This document shows, one piece after another, positions 17,253 to 26,445 of a stretch of 64,000 bases of DNA; positions within the stretch are counted from its first letter, which is position 1, and every line of letters starts with the position of its first letter. The translations under genes and the position numbers were made by a program. The notes under the pieces are model-generated. The model had not been told where the DNA came from. It worked only from the letters and a program-made list of their open reading frames with translations, and ran no database searches. This DNA comes from Paraferrimonas sedimenticola (GTDB lineage Bacteria > Pseudomonadota > Gammaproteobacteria > Enterobacterales > Shewanellaceae). The DNA lies in the NCBI RefSeq assembly GCF_002282855.1, contig NZ_NRIR01000001.1, positions 186,001 through 250,000 on the forward strand, in the 5' to 3' direction.

Positions 17253-18211
17253 TTCTCTTGTACTCCTTTCGCCAAACTTAGTGCTTCTATCCCTGCATAT
17301 CCGCACACTTTTGGTACACGATTCTCAAGAATCGACTCCGCAAAATCTGAGAGCTCTGCGAAAAGGGGCTCAACATTCGGCACCCAAACTCTTTCAACCA
17401 GAGCTTCGTGTTTAAAGCGCACATTGTCTTTATCTGAAATGTACTTGCCAACGTGGTGGCGAGTAATTTCAATTTCTTTACGCAAAAAATCGACTCGTAT
17501 AAAGCTATCGACGCAAGAGATAGTCATCATTCTATGTTTAGTCTGACTAATCTTGCTCGCCGTAATTTGCGCGATTGCTCCAGATTGTCCCCGCAATAAT
17601 GCGGTTACGTAATCCGAAGTGTGTCCTCTAAATGCATTACCGGCAGCACCAGTTACTGCAACTTTGCCACCTAGCATTTGATTGACCACATCCAGGTCGT
17701 GAATCATCAGATCCAGTACTACATCAACGTCGTTTGCTCTCGATAGGTTAAAGCTCAAACGATTAACATTCACCGACAACAAAGTCTCTGACTCAAGAAT
17801 CTTCATCAATTCCGGGAACACGGGGTTGTAACGCTCTACGTGGCCCACAGCCAAGGTCAATTCTTTTTCACGAGCCGTTTGATACAGTTTAGTCGCTTCT
17901 TCCACATCTACAGCAATAGGTTTTTCGATCAGGCAGTGAACCCCTTTTTCCAAAGCGGCCATTCCCATTTCAAAGTGAGTAGAAGTAGGAGAAGCAATAA
18001 TGACTGCATCGACAGCATCAAGCATAGTAGCGTAATCGCTAAAGTACTGGCAACGATGAAGGCGTGCGATCTCACGTCCAGCAACTTCATTAGGGTCGAA
18101 TACACCAACACACTGAGTCATAGGGTGACTGGTGGCAACACGCACATGGTTTTTACCCATAGCGCCAACGCCTACGATACCAACCCTGACTTCCTTGTTT
18201 GCTTTGTTCAT
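17237..18211 (-). CDS. Gfo/Idh/MocA oxidoreductase, likely UDP-HexNAc 3-dehydrogenase (cassette 1)
   Basis: 324 residues. N-terminal Rossmann fold VGIVGVGAMGKNHVRV (about 9-24), the EKPIAVDVEEA motif (about 95), and a C-terminal domain with HDLDVVNQML. This is the WbpB/WlbA/GnnA type that oxidises C3 of a UDP-N-acetyl sugar. Aminotransferase and acyltransferase genes lie directly upstream, so the three probably make a UDP-2,3-diacetamido sugar. The length is closer to GnnA than to some WbpB proteins. No UDP-GlcNAc 6-dehydrogenase is in the window, so it is open whether the product is a uronate. ATGA-type overlap (4 bp) with the upstream aminotransferase. Confidence 0.85.
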   Translation of the reverse strand: MNKANKEVRVGIVGVGAMGKNHVRVATSHPMTQCVGVFDPNEVAGREIARLHRCQYFSDYATMLDAVDAVIIASPTSTHFEMGMAALEKGVHCLIEKPIAVDVEEATKLYQTAREKELTLAVGHVERYNPVFPELMKILESETLLSVNVNRLSFNLSRANDVDVVLDLMIHDLDVVNQMLGGKVAVTGAAGNAFRGHTSDYVTALLRGQSGAIAQITASKISQTKHRMMTISCVDSFIRVDFLRKEIEITRHHVGKYISDKDNVRFKHEALVERVWVPNVEPLFAELSDFAESILENRVPKVCGYAGIEALSLAKGVQEKCLAS

Positions 18212-19326
18212 GAGCGCGCCTCCTTTTGCTGAACGCAGAACTCCTTGACTCGTTCACACACTGTCAGAACCTCTTGTTCTGTCAATCCTGGATGAACGGG
18301 CAAAGACAACACAACTTTTGCCTTAGACGATGCTACTTCAAGTGAGTCATACTCGCAACGGTCTTTGTAAACAGGTTGATCATGCATACTAAACGGATAA
18401 ACGACAGCGCTGCCAATTCCATGTTCCTTCAAGAAGGCTTGAAACGCGGTTCTATCGATATTTTTCAAAGCGATAGTGAATTGATGGAACACGTGCTTGT
18501 AGCCTTCAGGAACGAATGGCAATTGAATTTCAGCAACACCTGAAAGTTCTTCAGCATAAATACCAGCATTTCTAATTCGCAAGTCGTTAAACCCATCAAG
18601 GCGTTTTAGCTGCTGCAGGCCAATGGCTGCGGCAATGTTAGTCATGCGGTAGTTAAAGCCCAGTACGTCGTGACGATACTGGTCGACGCGGCCGTGATTC
18701 GCGATCTTGCGCCCAAGATCTGCTTTGCTGGCGTCATTAAACAAGGTCATGCCACCTTCGCCAGTGGTCATATTTTTGGTCGGGTAGAAACTAAAACAAG
18801 CGGCATCGCCAAATGAGCCCGCTTTTTTGCCGTTGATTAAAGCGCCATGGCTTTGGGCACAATCTTCGATTACCGCGAGGTTATAGCGTTTGGCAATCGC
18901 CATAATGGCTTCCATGTCGCAAGCGAGCCCGAATAAATGGACGACCAACAGAGCTTTCATCTCTGGGGTGTAGTGAGTCTCTAAGTATGCTTCCAGCTTT
19001 ACTGGATCCATCAAGTAAGTGTCTTCATCAATATCTATGAAAACTGGTGTTGCGCGGTTAAAGAGAATCGAATTAGATGAAGCAATAAAAGTAAACGGAG
19101 TCGTCAGAACCTTGTCGCCTTCACCGATATCCAGTGCCGACAGCGCAATATGCAGTGCCGTGGTGCCGTTGCAGCTTGCTACTCCCGCAGCAGTACCAAT
19201 GTAATCGCTAAAGGCTTGCTCAAATTCGGTAACAACTGCGCCACTAGCCAACATTCCAGACTTCATGACATTGACTACTGCGTCGATTTCTTCCTGACCT
19301 ACAAAGGGCTTTGCCATACCAATCAT
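18208..19326 (-). CDS. DegT/DnrJ/EryC1 sugar aminotransferase (cassette 1)
   Basis: PLP-dependent nucleotide-sugar aminotransferase, 372 residues. N-terminus AKPFVGQEEIDAVVNVMKSG, cofactor-site motifs CNGTTALHIAL, EDCAQSHGA and the Schiff-base lysine in SFYPTKNMTTGEGG (about 185), then NYRMTNIAAAIGLQQL. WbpE/WlbC-like, expected to aminate the 3-keto sugar made by the neighbouring oxidoreductase, using glutamate. Sits between the acyltransferase and oxidoreductase genes in one operon. Confidence 0.9.
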   Translation of the reverse strand: MIGMAKPFVGQEEIDAVVNVMKSGMLASGAVVTEFEQAFSDYIGTAAGVASCNGTTALHIALSALDIGEGDKVLTTPFTFIASSNSILFNRATPVFIDIDEDTYLMDPVKLEAYLETHYTPEMKALLVVHLFGLACDMEAIMAIAKRYNLAVIEDCAQSHGALINGKKAGSFGDAACFSFYPTKNMTTGEGGMTLFNDASKADLGRKIANHGRVDQYRHDVLGFNYRMTNIAAAIGLQQLKRLDGFNDLRIRNAGIYAEELSGVAEIQLPFVPEGYKHVFHQFTIALKNIDRTAFQAFLKEHGIGSAVVYPFSMHDQPVYKDRCEYDSLEVASSKAKVVLSLPVHPGLTEQEVLTVCERVKEFCVQQKEARS

Positions 19327-19369
19327 AATTTACTTCTCACTTCTAGTTTCTAATTCGGCTTTTCGGGTG

Positions 19370-19963
19370 TTAGCGCAACTGTATGTTGCCAGCTTGCAAT
19401 TGAAGCTCTTCACCATCTTGGGGGTTTATAAATACTGCTACCCCGTCTTTAGCAGATTGAATATGCGTTAGGCTCACGCGCTCACCAGTGCGGTAAACAT
19501 ACCCAGCGATTCGAGCAGGATTTCCCATTACCAGTGCGTGATCTGGGACATCTTTGGTAACCGTAGAACCAGCAGCAACCATGGCATAGCGACCAATGGT
19601 GTTCCCGCAGACAACCGTACAGTTCGCTCCGAGCGACGCTCCGTGCTTAACCAAGGTTTCTGTAACTTTCCATTCAGGGTTAACTGCTCGCGGAGTCATG
19701 TCGTTGGTAAATACAGCGCACGGTCCGACAAAGACATCATCCTCAATCGTGACCCCGTTGTAGACAGACACATTGTTCTGAACCTTTACGCGATTCCCGA
19801 TCTTTACACCAAAATCGATGTAAACATTTTTCGACAAAATACAGTCGTCACCAATGACCACATCCTCACGGATTTGAGTAAGGTTCCAAACTTTACTGCC
19901 TGCCCCAATTGAGGCTTTTGGAGATACTTCTGCGGTTGCATGGGCAAAAAACGTATTTTCCAT
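19370..19963 (-). CDS. Left-handed beta-helix N-acyltransferase (cassette 1, WbpD/WlbB-like)
   Basis: 197 residues, mostly hexapeptide repeats (VWNLTQIREDVVIGDDCILS onwards), with NPEWKVTETLVKHGASLGANC, IGRYAMVAAGSTVTKDVPDHALVMGNPARIAGYV, the signature of WbpD/WlbB acetyltransferases that act on 3-amino nucleotide sugars. A GGAGAG site precedes the ATG. First gene of cassette 1, after the GT4 gene. Confidence 0.9.
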   Translation of the reverse strand: MENTFFAHATAEVSPKASIGAGSKVWNLTQIREDVVIGDDCILSKNVYIDFGVKIGNRVKVQNNVSVYNGVTIEDDVFVGPCAVFTNDMTPRAVNPEWKVTETLVKHGASLGANCTVVCGNTIGRYAMVAAGSTVTKDVPDHALVMGNPARIAGYVYRTGERVSLTHIQSAKDGVAVFINPQDGEELQLQAGNIQLR

Positions 19964-19975
19964 GGATATACTCTC

Positions 19976-21067
19976 CTAAATCTTTGCTGTTGCGGGTGCA
20001 AATAAGTGCACCAATTGGCTTAAAACTTTGTTCGAATCGTAGCGCGCTTCAACGGTCGCTCTGGCGGCATGTGCCATCGCTTGTCGGCGCTTTTGCGATA
20101 AAGACATAAACTCACGGCATGCTAAGTACAAGGACTCCTCATCGGAACAAAGGTAGCCATTGTCATCACTGATATATTCCGCAAATGCAGGAATATCAGA
20201 CAAAATTGGAACAACACCGCAAGCCATAGACTCAAGCGGCATCAGCCCTAAACTCTCGCTCTCAGAGGGGTAAACTAAGGCATCTAGTGTTTGAAGCCAC
20301 TTCACTAATTGCGCTTGATTCTTGGTATCGGAAAAAGTGACCTTGCCGTCAACACCGAGCGCCTTTGCTTGTTCTTTTAACTGCTGTTTGACGCTGCCGT
20401 CACCGACTATATCTAGCTGTAAATCCGGGTACACTTGTTGCAGCTTTGCAAATGATGAAATCACCCAATCAACTCGTTTTAGAGCCTCAAGACGACCGGC
20501 ATAACCAAGCCTAGAAACCGTAGGTTTGATCTTCGTAGCTGGAGCATCAAACAACGAAAGATCGACCCCACCCGACGGATAGACCAAGGTGTTGTTTGCA
20601 CCGAATGACTGCTCCACCATTTCACGATAATTTTTTGAGGGCACGACAACCGTGTCCGATGACAGTATCAGCCGTTTAGAGAAAAACGTTTTAATGCGGA
20701 AAAACAGCTTAGAGTGCGCGCTGTGCAGCTTGACGTCGCCACCGTGAACATGGGTAATGATTTCAAAATTCTTGAATAACCGAGCTATCAAAACCGGAAT
20801 AGCGCAATGTGATGCGTAATGGATGTACACCCGTTGGTACCCGCCAAACATCAGCGCGACAACCACGCGCCAGTAAAAGGCTACATACCCCAACAGCTTG
20901 CCTAGCTTGCTGTCACCTTTGGCAATGTATACTTGCTGATCTAGGCCAATACCGCTATCTCGTAGTTGATCGGCGATGCGCTTGACAAAAATGCCTCTTA
21001 ACGGGTTAGTCGCGCTGGGGAACATGTTGGACACCAACAAGTTGTCGACAGACTTAGACTCGGTCAT
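19976..21067 (-). CDS. Glycosyltransferase family 4 (GT-B)
   Basis: 363 residues. VDNLLVSNMFPSATNPLRGIFVKR at the N-terminus, RLGYAGRLEALKRVDWVISSF in the middle, and the donor-site region LDALVYPSESESLGLMPLESMACGVVPI (EX7E type) are diagnostic of retaining GT4 enzymes. Cytoplasmic; adds one sugar to the lipid-linked repeat. Start ATG overlaps the stop of the polymerase gene (ATGA), with GGAGG upstream. Confidence 0.9.
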   Translation of the reverse strand: MTESKSVDNLLVSNMFPSATNPLRGIFVKRIADQLRDSGIGLDQQVYIAKGDSKLGKLLGYVAFYWRVVVALMFGGYQRVYIHYASHCAIPVLIARLFKNFEIITHVHGGDVKLHSAHSKLFFRIKTFFSKRLILSSDTVVVPSKNYREMVEQSFGANNTLVYPSGGVDLSLFDAPATKIKPTVSRLGYAGRLEALKRVDWVISSFAKLQQVYPDLQLDIVGDGSVKQQLKEQAKALGVDGKVTFSDTKNQAQLVKWLQTLDALVYPSESESLGLMPLESMACGVVPILSDIPAFAEYISDDNGYLCSDEESLYLACREFMSLSQKRRQAMAHAARATVEARYDSNKVLSQLVHLFAPATAKI

Positions 21068-22323
21068 GACACCTCCTTGCTAGCGCTATTCGATTTCAAG
21101 CGCAGTACCAAGTATCCACACATACCCGCCATCAGTGCTACCTGAGGACTGCCCATCACGTGACCAGCCAATAAGCCATGGGCAATCACCAACCCAAAGC
21201 CTACCCAGAGCACCAAAAACTCAAGCTTAGAAGTGTTTCTATAGAATTGGTATAAACTTCGCCAAATCAAAACATACACAGCCAAAATCACTACTAAGCT
21301 GATCAAACCTAGACAGCCCCACAAATCGTAAATATCGCTCTCAATCGCGCGCCGGGACGGCGCCATGAAGTCGTTGACATAGTGCCTAAAGAACTCGTTT
21401 CCTACTAGGTGATAAAAATCCCCACCTACCCCAAATAAGTGCTGAAAACCGTGAAACTGTGAGAGAACCTGCTTTCCAAACACAATCAAAAAGTCCCGAG
21501 GCCCTTTCGCGTCAAGCAACGACTTAAAGCCTTCAAGCTGAAAAGCCAGGGCTTCCAGGTTCTCGCCGATTAGTTTTGCACTCAGTACTAAAACCACGGG
21601 GACGCAGGACAACAAAGCTAACTTAACGGGAATCACTACCGCTCTAGAGGGACGGCTAAACCAGACAAATACGATTAGCCCCGCGAGCAATAAAGTGAAA
21701 ATAAACGAGGTTTTAGTCCCGAGTAAGGCCAGTACTAGCAAGCCACAAAGCATAGGCCAGTAGTACAGAGATTTGCGATAGCGAATCAAACCAAACGCCG
21801 AAAACACAGACGACAAGAATACGGTTAGACCAATATCGTTTCCTGAGAAAAAGAACGACTTGGTACCAAAGGCATAGTCTCCGTAGGTCGCAAAACCTAT
21901 CCCCGTTACAAATGAAAATACGAATAACGGAGCACACATCACAGCGTAAAAGCTCGCGTAGCGAACAATCCTTTCTAGCGGTACATCAGACAAGCAGAGC
22001 AGCAAATTCAGAATAATAAGGAAATAAAAACTCTTAAGGTAAATGCCTACACCTTCCGCAACACCGGAGGGATTAAATACACTCCAAACCGCTGCGCTAG
22101 CAAGCAACAGCAGCATCATCGCGAACATCGCTAACCAGCGTTTTTGGTCAGCGGGAAACATCACAAAAACGCCCAATGAATAGGCGACTACCAGTAGTCG
22201 AAACCCCAAACTGATTGGCAATTCAACGCCGAAATATACCAACATACCGTAAAGGGCATCCGCTAAAGGAATTCCCAAAAACAGTAATCTCAGTAGTAAA
22301 GTTTGGTTATACAGGCTTGCCAT
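21064..22323 (-). CDS. O-antigen/capsule polymerase-like membrane protein (Wzy candidate)
   Basis: 419 residues with about ten to eleven hydrophobic helices and a large loop (residues roughly 255-330, SLLDAKGPRDFLIVFG, FHGFQHLFGVGGDFYHLVGNEFFRHYVNDFM) that is the periplasmic loop typical of Wzy/WaaL-type proteins. Sequence is poorly conserved in this class, so polymerase rather than ligase is inferred from its place in a cassette with flippase, Wzz-like and glycosyltransferases. Overlaps the upstream flippase gene by 17 bp. Confidence 0.75.
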   Translation of the reverse strand: MASLYNQTLLLRLLFLGIPLADALYGMLVYFGVELPISLGFRLLVVAYSLGVFVMFPADQKRWLAMFAMMLLLLASAAVWSVFNPSGVAEGVGIYLKSFYFLIILNLLLCLSDVPLERIVRYASFYAVMCAPLFVFSFVTGIGFATYGDYAFGTKSFFFSGNDIGLTVFLSSVFSAFGLIRYRKSLYYWPMLCGLLVLALLGTKTSFIFTLLLAGLIVFVWFSRPSRAVVIPVKLALLSCVPVVLVLSAKLIGENLEALAFQLEGFKSLLDAKGPRDFLIVFGKQVLSQFHGFQHLFGVGGDFYHLVGNEFFRHYVNDFMAPSRRAIESDIYDLWGCLGLISLVVILAVYVLIWRSLYQFYRNTSKLEFLVLWVGFGLVIAHGLLAGHVMGSPQVALMAGMCGYLVLRLKSNSASKEVS

Positions 22324-23611
22324 AAGGCCTCGCGACGAGAATGAGCCCGTTGACGAATGCAGATATGGTTGTGGCCATCGCCAAACCAGTCATGCCGTAT
22401 TCGTCTACCAATAAAATATCTAAACCTAAATTAACGAACGCACCTACCACCCCGGCTATCAATGGGGTTCGAAAATCTTTCATCGCATAGCGCACGCGAC
22501 TCGCCATAAGCACAAACGCATGCCCTGTCAGGCCCAACATGTAGATCATCAAGACCTGAGAAGTGGCTTGTACGTCTTGCTGAGTAAACTGACCATAGCC
22601 AAAAACAAGTTCGATAATGAACTCAGCAGCAAAAATCGTAAAAATCGAAATGGCTACGCTACTGCCCAAAACCACACCATAGGTCTTTCTCTTCAGTCTA
22701 TGGAAAGCCTCAGGGTTGTCCTGCAAAGCAATTAACTTTGGAAATAACACAGTTGTGATTGCGAAGATGACCGTATACAAGGGCAACAACATGATCTTCT
22801 GCGCGTAATTCATCGTCGCAACAGCGCCCTCAGCCAACTGAGAGGCAAAATAACGGTCTACGAGCACATCGATATAAACCACCGAATAGCTTACCGCCGC
22901 CATCAAGGTGCTGCGATAGATGGCTTTTTGCTCTTCACTCAACAGGCTCTGAAACGAACGTCTGTTAATCGCGAAATGGCTAGGGTTCGATACCACCCAA
23001 AACTGCAAAAAGTAGCCGACGAGCGCACCCAAGGCTAACCCGTAAACACCGAGCCAGTGATACAAAACAACGATGCCGGTGATAGCCCCTAGATTCGGCA
23101 TCAAATCCGAAATACTGGCTCGAGCAAACCGTTGCTCCAAGTGCAGTATTCCGCGCCCAAGAAATGACAACGACGCTAACGCCATACCGATGGAAGAAAG
23201 CTGCACAAAGGCTATTGCGACTTCGCGCCCTTGCTCATTGATACCTGGAGCCATTAGAGCAACTAAAGGCTCAGCAAAGCACAAAAAGAATGCGCCGGTA
23301 AAAATAGCCAATAACAGCAAAGGAGTACTGCAGTTACGGATAGCCTGAAGATTACTTGGCTCTTTAATGTGCACAATTGCCGCGTTAGCGTAGGCAGTGC
23401 CAAACACAGAAGCGTACAAAGTCAGAGGAATAATACCCACCAAAATACCATCGGCGATCCCACTGGTACCGAAGTAGTAAGCGGTAGACACTTCTCGGCC
23501 AAAGCCAAGCAAGTGCCCTACCATAGCTAGTACGAAGACTACCCCTACACTTTTAAAGCGCTTCAACAAAGCGAACAAATCGTTCTTGCTCCCTTGGCCA
23601 AGTGATATCAC
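22307..23611 (-). CDS. MurJ-like (MVF/MOP superfamily) lipid-linked oligosaccharide flippase
   Basis: 434 residues, 12-14 transmembrane helices. KRFKSVGVVFVLAMVGHLLGFGREVSTAYYFG is the MurJ/MviN-type first helix with its conserved Arg-Glu, and SSIGMALASLSFLGRGILHLEQRF follows. In a polysaccharide operon it most likely acts as the Wzx flippase for this cassette rather than as the housekeeping MurJ. The start is uncertain: the GTG at 23611 overlaps the GT4 gene by 59 bp, and internal TTG codons just before LLKRF are plausible. Confidence 0.82.
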   Translation of the reverse strand: MISLGQGSKNDLFALLKRFKSVGVVFVLAMVGHLLGFGREVSTAYYFGTSGIADGILVGIIPLTLYASVFGTAYANAAIVHIKEPSNLQAIRNCSTPLLLLAIFTGAFFLCFAEPLVALMAPGINEQGREVAIAFVQLSSIGMALASLSFLGRGILHLEQRFARASISDLMPNLGAITGIVVLYHWLGVYGLALGALVGYFLQFWVVSNPSHFAINRRSFQSLLSEEQKAIYRSTLMAAVSYSVVYIDVLVDRYFASQLAEGAVATMNYAQKIMLLPLYTVIFAITTVLFPKLIALQDNPEAFHRLKRKTYGVVLGSSVAISIFTIFAAEFIIELVFGYGQFTQQDVQATSQVLMIYMLGLTGHAFVLMASRVRYAMKDFRTPLIAGVVGAFVNLGLDILLVDEYGMTGLAMATTISAFVNGLILVARPYGKPV

Positions 23612-24704
23612 TGTAGATCTGGTATGCCTTTTCTACCTTCTGACTCACTTCCTCCGGATGAGCCGCGATGTATCGAACCAACTGCTCGAGCTCGTCATCA
23701 TTGTCAAAGTAAAAAACGCATTCATCGTCGAAGTAATCTTCAATCGCGGCGGTTCTTGGGCAAATCACAGGGATTCGAAAGCTGATGTACTCAAGCATCT
23801 TGACCGGTAAAAGCAAATCGGTAAGGTCGTCCTTATGATTCAGCACGAGGCCAATATCAGCCTGTGCCAAATGTGGCCCGATACTTTCAGGATTAAACGC
23901 CCCGTGAAAATCACAGTGCTGAGCAACGTTTTGCTCGGTAGCCTGCTGTTGGACTTCAGCATACCAAGGTCCCTGGCCATGAACCTCTAGACGGAACTGG
24001 CTCGAGTTACTTCCTTGATTGAGTAAAGACAGCGTTGGCAAAATCCGCTCTAAACCATAACGCCGATGAATATTTCCGTGATGGAATAACCGAACGTACT
24101 GTTGTTCTAATTCAACGGATTCAACCTGCGGTAGGACTTTGGGATCAGGTGTATTGTGAAGTACAAAAAACTCGCAATTATTCCTGTCACCTAGCAGTTT
24201 GGCAATTGGCAGATTGGCCGTCATAGAGGCATGGGCAAACTTGTTGCTCATCCATTCTTCTGCGAACAAAAAACGCTTTAACCACTTTGATTTGATGCCA
24301 AAAATGTTTACGTACAGCTCAGGCATCGAATCGTGCATATCGAGCAATACTCGAGCACCACGCAATCTGGGTATCAAGCCACAAAACACCAAAAAGTTAG
24401 GCATATTATGCGCTTCGAACACGCGATATTTGTGCTTGAATGCTAGGCGCGAACACTTAGCGAAAGCGCCAAAAAAGAAACTCAAATACTCCCAAATGTA
24501 ATCGAGCTTGCCACGGCTTTCGGAGCGTTTAACGTCGCATCGATAGATCGAAACCTCTTCGAATACTTCGTTTTGTGGTTCATGCCCCTTGTTGAGACAA
24601 ACCACATCGACGTCGTATCCGGCACGAATCAAGGCCTGCGCTTCCCTGCGAACACGAGTATCTTCTTTGTAGTACGAATGCACTACCATGAGCACACGTT
24701 TCAT
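23553..24704 (-). CDS. Glycosyltransferase family 4
   Basis: 383 residues from ATG 24704 (MKRVLMVVHSYYKEDTRVRR), with GGAG upstream. The N-terminal motif YYKEDTRVRREAQALIRAGYDVDVVCLNKG is common in GT4 enzymes of bacterial polysaccharide loci; LFHHGNIHRRYGLERILPTL and LAQADIGLVLNHKDDLTDLLLPVKMLEYISFRIPVI form the donor-binding half. Its 3' end overlaps the flippase start. Confidence 0.9.
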   Translation of the reverse strand: MKRVLMVVHSYYKEDTRVRREAQALIRAGYDVDVVCLNKGHEPQNEVFEEVSIYRCDVKRSESRGKLDYIWEYLSFFFGAFAKCSRLAFKHKYRVFEAHNMPNFLVFCGLIPRLRGARVLLDMHDSMPELYVNIFGIKSKWLKRFLFAEEWMSNKFAHASMTANLPIAKLLGDRNNCEFFVLHNTPDPKVLPQVESVELEQQYVRLFHHGNIHRRYGLERILPTLSLLNQGSNSSQFRLEVHGQGPWYAEVQQQATEQNVAQHCDFHGAFNPESIGPHLAQADIGLVLNHKDDLTDLLLPVKMLEYISFRIPVICPRTAAIEDYFDDECVFYFDNDDELEQLVRYIAAHPEEVSQKVEKAYQIYSDITWPREQERFVRFVEAL

Positions 24705-24725
24705 CAACAACTTCTCCGAGGTGCT

Positions 24726-25835
24726 CTAGGCCTGACCGTTCTCAAAAAACGACCTAACAGCCACCACAACTCTCTCTACGTCGTCATTGGTCATGTGCTC
24801 GCCAATCGGCAAACTCAATAATTGAGTATCCATCTGGCACGCCTTAAAGCCCGAAGTATCTTGCGTTAGATAGTCATAGGCTTGAAGCTTGGGAAGCGCG
24901 ATTGGGTAATGAATACCACTAGCAACGCCGCTATCTGTTAGGTGCTGCTTCAGCGCATCGCGCTGCTCAGTGCGTACCACAAACAAATGATAGGCTTGGC
25001 GAGCCCATTCTTGTCGAGTTGGTAACACAAGTGAAGTGATGTCAGACAGCTGCGCAAGATAGGTATCAGCAATAGCGATTCGTTGCTGAACCGCTTTTTC
25101 TAGGTGCTTGAGTTTCACCCCAAGTACTGCAGCTTGCAAAGTATCCATGCGTGAATTACGACCTTCGAATTCATGGTCGTATTTGCTCAAACGTCCGTGG
25201 TTAGCGATCATGCGCACGCGCTCGGCTATCGACTTATCATTGGTCAATACCGCGCCCGCATCACCCCAAGCGCCTAAGTTTTTACCTGGATAAAAACTAA
25301 AGGTACCAACGTCTCCAATCGCGCCGATACGTCGACCTTTGTATTCCGTGCCGTGGGCTTGAGCGCAGTCTTCTACAATTTTGAGTCCGTGTTGATTAGC
25401 TAGCGCCAAAACACCATCCATGTCAGCTGGATGGCCATACAAATGGACAACCACAATGGCAGCGGTTTTGTCGGTAATCTGGGCAGCAATGCTATCAAGA
25501 TCAATACCCATGTCTTGGTCATTACAGTCGCAGAATACAACTTTGTGTCCAGCGCGAGTTACAGCCTCGCTGCTGGCAACAAAACTATTTGCTGGAACAA
25601 TGATCTCGCTGTTTGCTGGCAAATCAAGCGCTTCAATGGCAATTTCCAAAGCATCGGTACCGTTGGCAACCCCAACGCAGTGTTCCGCTTGCTGATATTC
25701 CGCGAAGGCTTGCTCAAACTCTTTGATTTCGCTACCGCCAATAAATGCAGAGCGCTTTACCACGGACTGCACTGCTTCCCACAGTTCGTCGCCCATGCCT
25801 GTGTGTACTTTGTCTAGATCTAAAAAACGTACCAT
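24726..25835 (-). CDS. DegT/DnrJ/EryC1 sugar aminotransferase (cassette 2)
   Basis: 369 residues, PLP fold type I. VRFLDLDKVHTGMGDELWEAV start, GVANGTDALEIAIEAL, EDCAQAHGTEYKGRRIG, Schiff-base lysine in TFSFYPGKNLGAWGDAG (about 184), and NSRMDTLQAAVLGVKL. Second aminotransferase of this operon, paired with the acyltransferase and oxidoreductase genes directly upstream. Starts 1 nt after the acyltransferase stop. Confidence 0.9.
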   Translation of the reverse strand: MVRFLDLDKVHTGMGDELWEAVQSVVKRSAFIGGSEIKEFEQAFAEYQQAEHCVGVANGTDALEIAIEALDLPANSEIIVPANSFVASSEAVTRAGHKVVFCDCNDQDMGIDLDSIAAQITDKTAAIVVVHLYGHPADMDGVLALANQHGLKIVEDCAQAHGTEYKGRRIGAIGDVGTFSFYPGKNLGAWGDAGAVLTNDKSIAERVRMIANHGRLSKYDHEFEGRNSRMDTLQAAVLGVKLKHLEKAVQQRIAIADTYLAQLSDITSLVLPTRQEWARQAYHLFVVRTEQRDALKQHLTDSGVASGIHYPIALPKLQAYDYLTQDTSGFKACQMDTQLLSLPIGEHMTNDDVERVVVAVRSFFENGQA

Positions 25836-25836
25836 A

Positions 25837-26445
25837 TTAATAATCCACTTCTCCTACGACTTTCGCTGGATTACCGACAACAATCTTCTTAGCTTCAACC
25901 GGTTTGCTTACTAAGCTTCCGGCGCCTATCAATGCGCGCTCACCAATGTCTACACCCGGCAACACGGTTGAGTTAGCTCCGATACGGGCATTCTCTCCAA
26001 CAGTCGGGCCGATAAGGTTTTGTTTAGCGGATTCTGATTGAGGGTATTTAGCGTTAGTCAAAACCACATTGGGACCTATCCAACAATGGGCTTTAAGCAC
26101 GCAAAACTCAGGCACAAAAGCCTGACTGTGTATTCGGACTCCGTCTTCAATAGTGACGCTGTGCTCCACAACAGAGCCAGTGCCAACACTGACGTTGTCA
26201 CCTATTGTGTTGTTCTCTCGAATGTTGGCGCGGTTTCCGGTCTGAAACCCGCGCCCAATTTGATTGCCCGCGTAAATAATCGTGTGAGCTCGAATCACAG
26301 AGTTATCGCCGATTCGAGTCACTGGCACCTGGTCTCCAGCCTTCAACGCAGACGCCGAAGGCGTTCCAATAATGCAGTAGTCTTCGATAATTACATTTTC
26401 ACCCAACTCTACGTTTGGGTGAACAATCGCGGTTTTGGCAATCAT
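25837..26445 (-). CDS. Left-handed beta-helix acyltransferase (cassette 2)
   Basis: 202 residues from ATG 26445 (MIAKTAIVHPNVELGENVII), chosen because it forms an ATGA overlap with the upstream oxidoreductase stop. Hexapeptide repeats run through most of the protein, with RIGDNSVIRAHTIIYAGNQIGRGFQTG, IHSQAFVPEFCVLKAHCWIGPNVVLTNAKYP and a C-terminal VSKPVEAKKIVVGNPAKVVGEV. Likely N-acylates the amino sugar made by the neighbouring aminotransferase. The acyl donor cannot be read from the sequence. Confidence 0.85.
   Translation of the reverse strand: MIAKTAIVHPNVELGENVIIEDYCIIGTPSASALKAGDQVPVTRIGDNSVIRAHTIIYAGNQIGRGFQTGNRANIRENNTIGDNVSVGTGSVVEHSVTIEDGVRIHSQAFVPEFCVLKAHCWIGPNVVLTNAKYPQSESAKQNLIGPTVGENARIGANSTVLPGVDIGERALIGAGSLVSKPVEAKKIVVGNPAKVVGEVDY

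Noticed and set aside
22307-23611. Housekeeping MurJ
   Set aside because: MurJ-like by sequence, but it is embedded in a polysaccharide operon with overlapping genes, so a cassette flippase is more likely.
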